From Accumulibacter sp031732815 (lineage in GTDB: Bacteria; Pseudomonadota; Gammaproteobacteria; Burkholderiales; Rhodocyclaceae), in NCBI RefSeq assembly GCF_031732815.1, contig NZ_JAVMKF010000159.1, positions 1 through 25,573 on the forward strand: DNA of 25,573 nt. Reading direction: 5' to 3'. The position numbers and the translations under genes were made by a program. This document shows positions 22,794-25,573 of this stretch, piece after piece; position 1 is the first letter of the stretch, and every line of letters starts with the position of its first letter. A model generated the notes under the pieces. The model had not been told where the DNA came from. It ran no database searches and saw only the letters and a program-made list of their open reading frames with translations.

Positions 22794-22835
22794 ATGCTAT
22801 TCTATGGGAACGCGAACAATTTTGACCCAGATCAA
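22794..22835 (-). promoter_or_regulatory. FNR/ANR class II promoter of ccoNOQP
   Basis: The box at 22822-22835 reads TTGAT-CTGG-GTCAA on the minus strand, 9 of 10 matches to the FNR consensus. A -10-like TAGCAT at 22794-22799 has its centre 32 bp away, as expected for a class II site. A weaker FNR-like element (7/10) lies at 22841-22854 on the plus strand. The -10 is less ideal than that of ccoG. Confidence 0.72.
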
Positions 22836-22868
22836 ACTAGTTGACCTAAATCTGCTCGCCAGGCGGAC

Positions 22869-22895
22869 AAAAAAAGGGTGCGCCGAAACGCACCC
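22869..22895 (-). terminator. Rho-independent terminator after ccoS
   Basis: On the minus strand GGGTGCG-TTTCGG-CGCACCC is followed by seven T residues. It stops ccoI-ccoS transcription about 130 nt beyond the ccoS stop and just before the ccoN promoter, so ccoNOQP is expected to be a separate unit. Confidence 0.93.
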
Positions 22896-23027
22896 GAACC
22901 CCAACAGAAGAGGACCAGCCCCGCACACCCTGGGGGCTTCCTGGCGGCGTATCGCCACGCCGGACAAGCGCATTATCGCAGTCTGCGCGAGCGCGCTCTT
23001 GACCTGCATCAAGCTCGGATCATCGAT

Positions 23028-23234
23028 TCACGACGCCGAGGTGTCCCGGCGCACCGAATCTGACGCCGAGTCGTTCCCCGATGGCGGCGCCAAGTCGTCA
23101 TTATCCATCAGAATGCGGTAGGCGGGGCCCTCCAGATCGTCGAACTGCCCGCTGCGCAGCGACCACCAGAAGGCAAGACCGATCATGAAGACGATCACGA
23201 CGGAGAGTGGAACGAGCAGGTAGAGCGTTTCCAT
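23028..23234 (-). CDS. ccoS: cbb3 oxidase assembly protein CcoS
   Basis: A 68-residue single-helix protein (about residues 4-25, LYLLVPLSVVIVFMIGLAFW) followed by the CcoS signature WSLRSGQFDDLEGPAYRIL. CcoS is required to insert the haem and copper cofactors into CcoN. The tail is Ser/Asp-rich. It starts 6 nt after the ccoI stop, so the pair is coupled. Confidence 0.95.
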   Translation of the reverse strand: METLYLLVPLSVVIVFMIGLAFWWSLRSGQFDDLEGPAYRILMDNDDLAPPSGNDSASDSVRRDTSAS

Positions 23235-23240
23235 GCGCGG

Positions 23241-25573
23241 TCAGGATCGTGCAGGTTGATGCAGACGAAGGGAATTGGCGACGACCAGCAGCGAACTCGC
23301 CGACATGCCGATGCCGGCCATCCATGGGGTCACCTGGCCGGCCATCGCAAGCGGCAACGCAATCAGATTGTAGGCCAGCGACCAAAGCAGATTCTGCCTG
23401 ATGACGCGCAGCGCGCGCCGGGCGACCGCTACCCCGCGCGCCAGATGGGCCAGGTTTTCCGAGAGGAGAACAAGGTCGGCCTGCGTGCGGGCAAGCTGCG
23501 CGCCGCCCCCCATGGCGACCGACACCTGTGCCTGTGCGAGAACGGGTGCGTCGTTGACGCCATCGCCGACCATCGCCACCACCGCCCCCTGCACCTGCAG
23601 GCGGCGGACATGCTCGTGCTTGGTCTGCGGTGAAGCGTCGGCGACGACATCGTCGATACACAGCGCCTGCGCCACGCGCGCCGCCGCGCCGGCGGTATCG
23701 CCGGTCAGCAGCGTCACCCTTCGCCCGCCCGCATGCAACTCTGCGACCAGGGCGGCGGCCTGTGGACGCAACTCGTCGCCGATCCTGAACAGCGCGATCC
23801 AGCCCGCGTCGTCGGCCAGGGCGACGACAGTGTCGCCGCGCTCGAGCAGGGGTAGAGCACTCGCCGGCAGCGGGCATCCATGCGCCGCCTGCGCGTAATC
23901 GAGCCGACCCAGACGCAGTTCCCGGCCGGCGACCAGCGCGCTCACCCCGCAGCCCGCCAGGCTACGATGCGCTTCGACCGCCGGCAAGGCGGCCGGGTCA
24001 GCCGCTTCGCGCAAAGCGGCGGCAATCGGATGTTCCGACGCCTGTTCGAGCGCCGCCGCGAGCTGCAGGCTGGTGGCCTGGTCGGCATCGCCCAGCGGGA
24101 AAACCTCGAGCAGCTTCATGCGGCCGCTGGTCAGCGTTCCGGTCTTGTCGAAAACGAAGTGGTTCGCTCGCGCCAGCGTTTCGACCGCATGGCTGCGCGT
24201 CACCAGCAAGCCCGCGCGGGCCATCGCGCCGCTGGCCACGGCCAGCGTGACCGGAGTCGCCAGCGACAAGGCACAAGGACAGCTGACGACGAGCACCGAC
24301 ACGGTGATCCAGAGAACCTGCGCTGGGTCACGGTACCACCAGATGACCGCCGCCAGCGCCGCGAGAACCAGCAAGGCAATGATGAAGTGGCTGGCGGTGC
24401 GGTCGGCAAGCTCGACGATGCGCGGTTTGCCGACCGCCGCACGTTCCATCAGGCGAACGATGGCCGACAGGCGTGTCGCTTCGCCAACCTGGGTCACTTC
24501 GACGAACAGCGGACTTTCGACATTCACTGCCCCGCCAGTGACGAAATCCCCCGGGCGCTTGCCGATTGGAGCACTTTCGCCGGTGAGCAGAGCCTCGTCG
24601 GTGCTGCTGACGCCTTCCCGAACACAGCCGTCGGCGGGGACGGTCTCGCCCGGTTTGACGAGAACGAAGTCGCCCGGCCGCAGGTCCCCGGCAACAACCT
24701 GCTCGCCTTCGCGCTGCGCCGGATAGCCGACGACGCGCGTCGCCAGCGCCGGCATCAGCCGGGCCAGCGCTTCGGTTACGCTGACCGCGCGCTGGCGCGC
24801 GGTCATCTCGAGGTAGCGGCCACCCAGCAGGAAGAAGACAAACATCGTCACCGAGTCGAAATAGACTTCGCCCTCGCCGCGCAAAGTCGCCCAGACGCTG
24901 GCGACGAAAGCAGCGCCGATGCCGAGTGCGACGGGAACGTCCATGCCGACCCGGCGCAGCCTCAAATCACGCCAGGCACCGCCGAAAAAGGGCGCTGCCG
25001 AATAGAAAATGACCGGCACGGTGAGCGCCAGACTGGCCCAGCGCATCAGTTGCTCGGCCTCCGGCGTCATCTCGCCGGCACCCGCCAGATAGACCGGGAC
25101 GGCATACATCATCACTTGCATCATGCCGAAGCCGGCGACGAAAACGCGCCACAACGCATTGCGCCGCTCGCTGCGCGCCAGTTGCTCGCTACGCTCGGCG
25201 TCGTAGGGATAGGCGCGATAGCCAATCGCAGCGATCGCCGCCAGAATCTCGGAGAGCCGGATGCGGTGCTCGTCCCAGCGAATGTGTGCGCGTCGTGTAG
25301 CGTAATTGATATCCACCGCGACGACTCCGGCCAGCCGGGAGAGGTGCTGCTCGTTCAACCAGATGCACGCCGAACAGGTGATCCCTTCGAGAATCAGCGA
25401 CGCTTCGCGCTGGTCCGCGTGCGGATCTTCGCCCACGCTGCGCACGAAGCTCTTCTGGAAATCGGCATGATCGTAGAGTTGCAGGCCTTCGAGGATCGCC
25501 GGCAAGGCCTCGCGCGGTGCCTCGGGCAGCGCATCGCGTTTGCGATAGTAGTCGACCAGGCCGTTGTCGACGA
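23241..25573 (-). CDS. ccoI: Copper-translocating P-type ATPase CcoI/FixI (N-terminus outside)
   Basis: An inner-membrane P1B-type ATPase that exports copper for assembly of cbb3 oxidase. The frame is open to the right edge, with about 776 residues visible, so the true start lies beyond the window; a possible TTG at 25505 is inside the protein. A metal-binding domain contains GITCSACIWLNE (CxxC). The transport helices carry SCPCALSLATP, the catalytic loop has DKTGTLT with the phosphorylated Asp, the actuator has TGES, and the hinge GDGVNDAP. Its place ahead of ccoS and ccoNOQP marks it as CcoI rather than CopA. Confidence 0.95.
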   Translation of the reverse strand, partial: VDNGLVDYYRKRDALPEAPREALPAILEGLQLYDHADFQKSFVRSVGEDPHADQREASLILEGITCSACIWLNEQHLSRLAGVVAVDINYATRRAHIRWDEHRIRLSEILAAIAAIGYRAYPYDAERSEQLARSERRNALWRVFVAGFGMMQVMMYAVPVYLAGAGEMTPEAEQLMRWASLALTVPVIFYSAAPFFGGAWRDLRLRRVGMDVPVALGIGAAFVASVWATLRGEGEVYFDSVTMFVFFLLGGRYLEMTARQRAVSVTEALARLMPALATRVVGYPAQREGEQVVAGDLRPGDFVLVKPGETVPADGCVREGVSSTDEALLTGESAPIGKRPGDFVTGGAVNVESPLFVEVTQVGEATRLSAIVRLMERAAVGKPRIVELADRTASHFIIALLVLAALAAVIWWYRDPAQVLWITVSVLVVSCPCALSLATPVTLAVASGAMARAGLLVTRSHAVETLARANHFVFDKTGTLTSGRMKLLEVFPLGDADQATSLQLAAALEQASEHPIAAALREAADPAALPAVEAHRSLAGCGVSALVAGRELRLGRLDYAQAAHGCPLPASALPLLERGDTVVALADDAGWIALFRIGDELRPQAAALVAELHAGGRRVTLLTGDTAGAAARVAQALCIDDVVADASPQTKHEHVRRLQVQGAVVAMVGDGVNDAPVLAQAQVSVAMGGGAQLARTQADLVLLSENLAHLARGVAVARRALRVIRQNLLWSLAYNLIALPLAMAGQVTPWMAGIGMSASSLLVVANSLRLHQPARS

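Noticed and set aside
25503..25505. TTG as the start of CcoI
   Set aside because: The frame continues to the edge of the window with CcoI-like sequence, so the true start is outside.
1..25573. CRISPR arrays, prophage, toxin-antitoxin or restriction systems
   Set aside because: No regularly spaced repeats and no such gene families were seen on either strand.

Overview
The window is 25.6 kb of GC-rich chromosome that looks like a betaproteobacterium, most likely Rhodocyclales and possibly Candidatus Accumulibacter or a relative. The basis is inference from the gene set and its order (ubiK next to comM, a TorF-type porin ahead of glnK-amtB, a full cbb3 oxidase locus) and from high GC at third codon positions. 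Almost everything recognisable is core chromosome. I saw no CRISPR array, no intact mobile element, no toxin-antitoxin or restriction system, and no convincing new multi-gene system.

Layout. 1-49: 3' part of a tRNA-Pro(GGG) and its hairpin. 145-3634 (minus): a tightly overlapped operon of a TrpB2-type PLP enzyme, a SPOR-domain membrane protein, coaE and zapD. 3709-5891 (minus): speD, a lipoprotein with two BamE-like repeats, and a Bcr/CflA drug efflux transporter. 6039-7865 (minus): comM/yifB and ubiK. 7938-10924 (plus): a nitrogen-control unit in which two NtrC sites 31 bp apart and a sigma-54 promoter precede a TorF-type porin, glnK and amtB, ending in a strong terminator. 11022-12992: a large secreted FecR/DUF6600 protein. 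13113-13455 (minus): a tRNA-Pro(TGG), tRNA-Arg(TCT), tRNA-His(GTG) operon with its own sigma-70 promoter.

13456-15857 is the only disordered stretch. It holds an IS3-type transposase stub, an intact HoxN/NixA-type nickel/cobalt transporter, and a long coding-like frame broken by two stops. A Zn-ribbon Nudix hydrolase follows and shares its stop codon tail-to-tail with a TonB-like gene.

16400-25573 (minus) is a cbb3 respiration locus. In transcription order it reads ccoI-ccoS, terminator, FNR-type promoter, ccoN-O-Q-P, terminator, FNR-type promoter, ccoG-fixH-DUF3149-TonB-like. CcoNOQP is the low-oxygen terminal oxidase. CcoI (copper ATPase), CcoS, CcoG and FixH mature it. Both promoters carry a 9/10 FNR/ANR box placed 31-32 bp upstream of a -10 element, so oxygen limitation should switch on structural and assembly genes together. 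The 46-aa DUF3149 gene and the TonB-like gene at the end of this operon are its least expected members.
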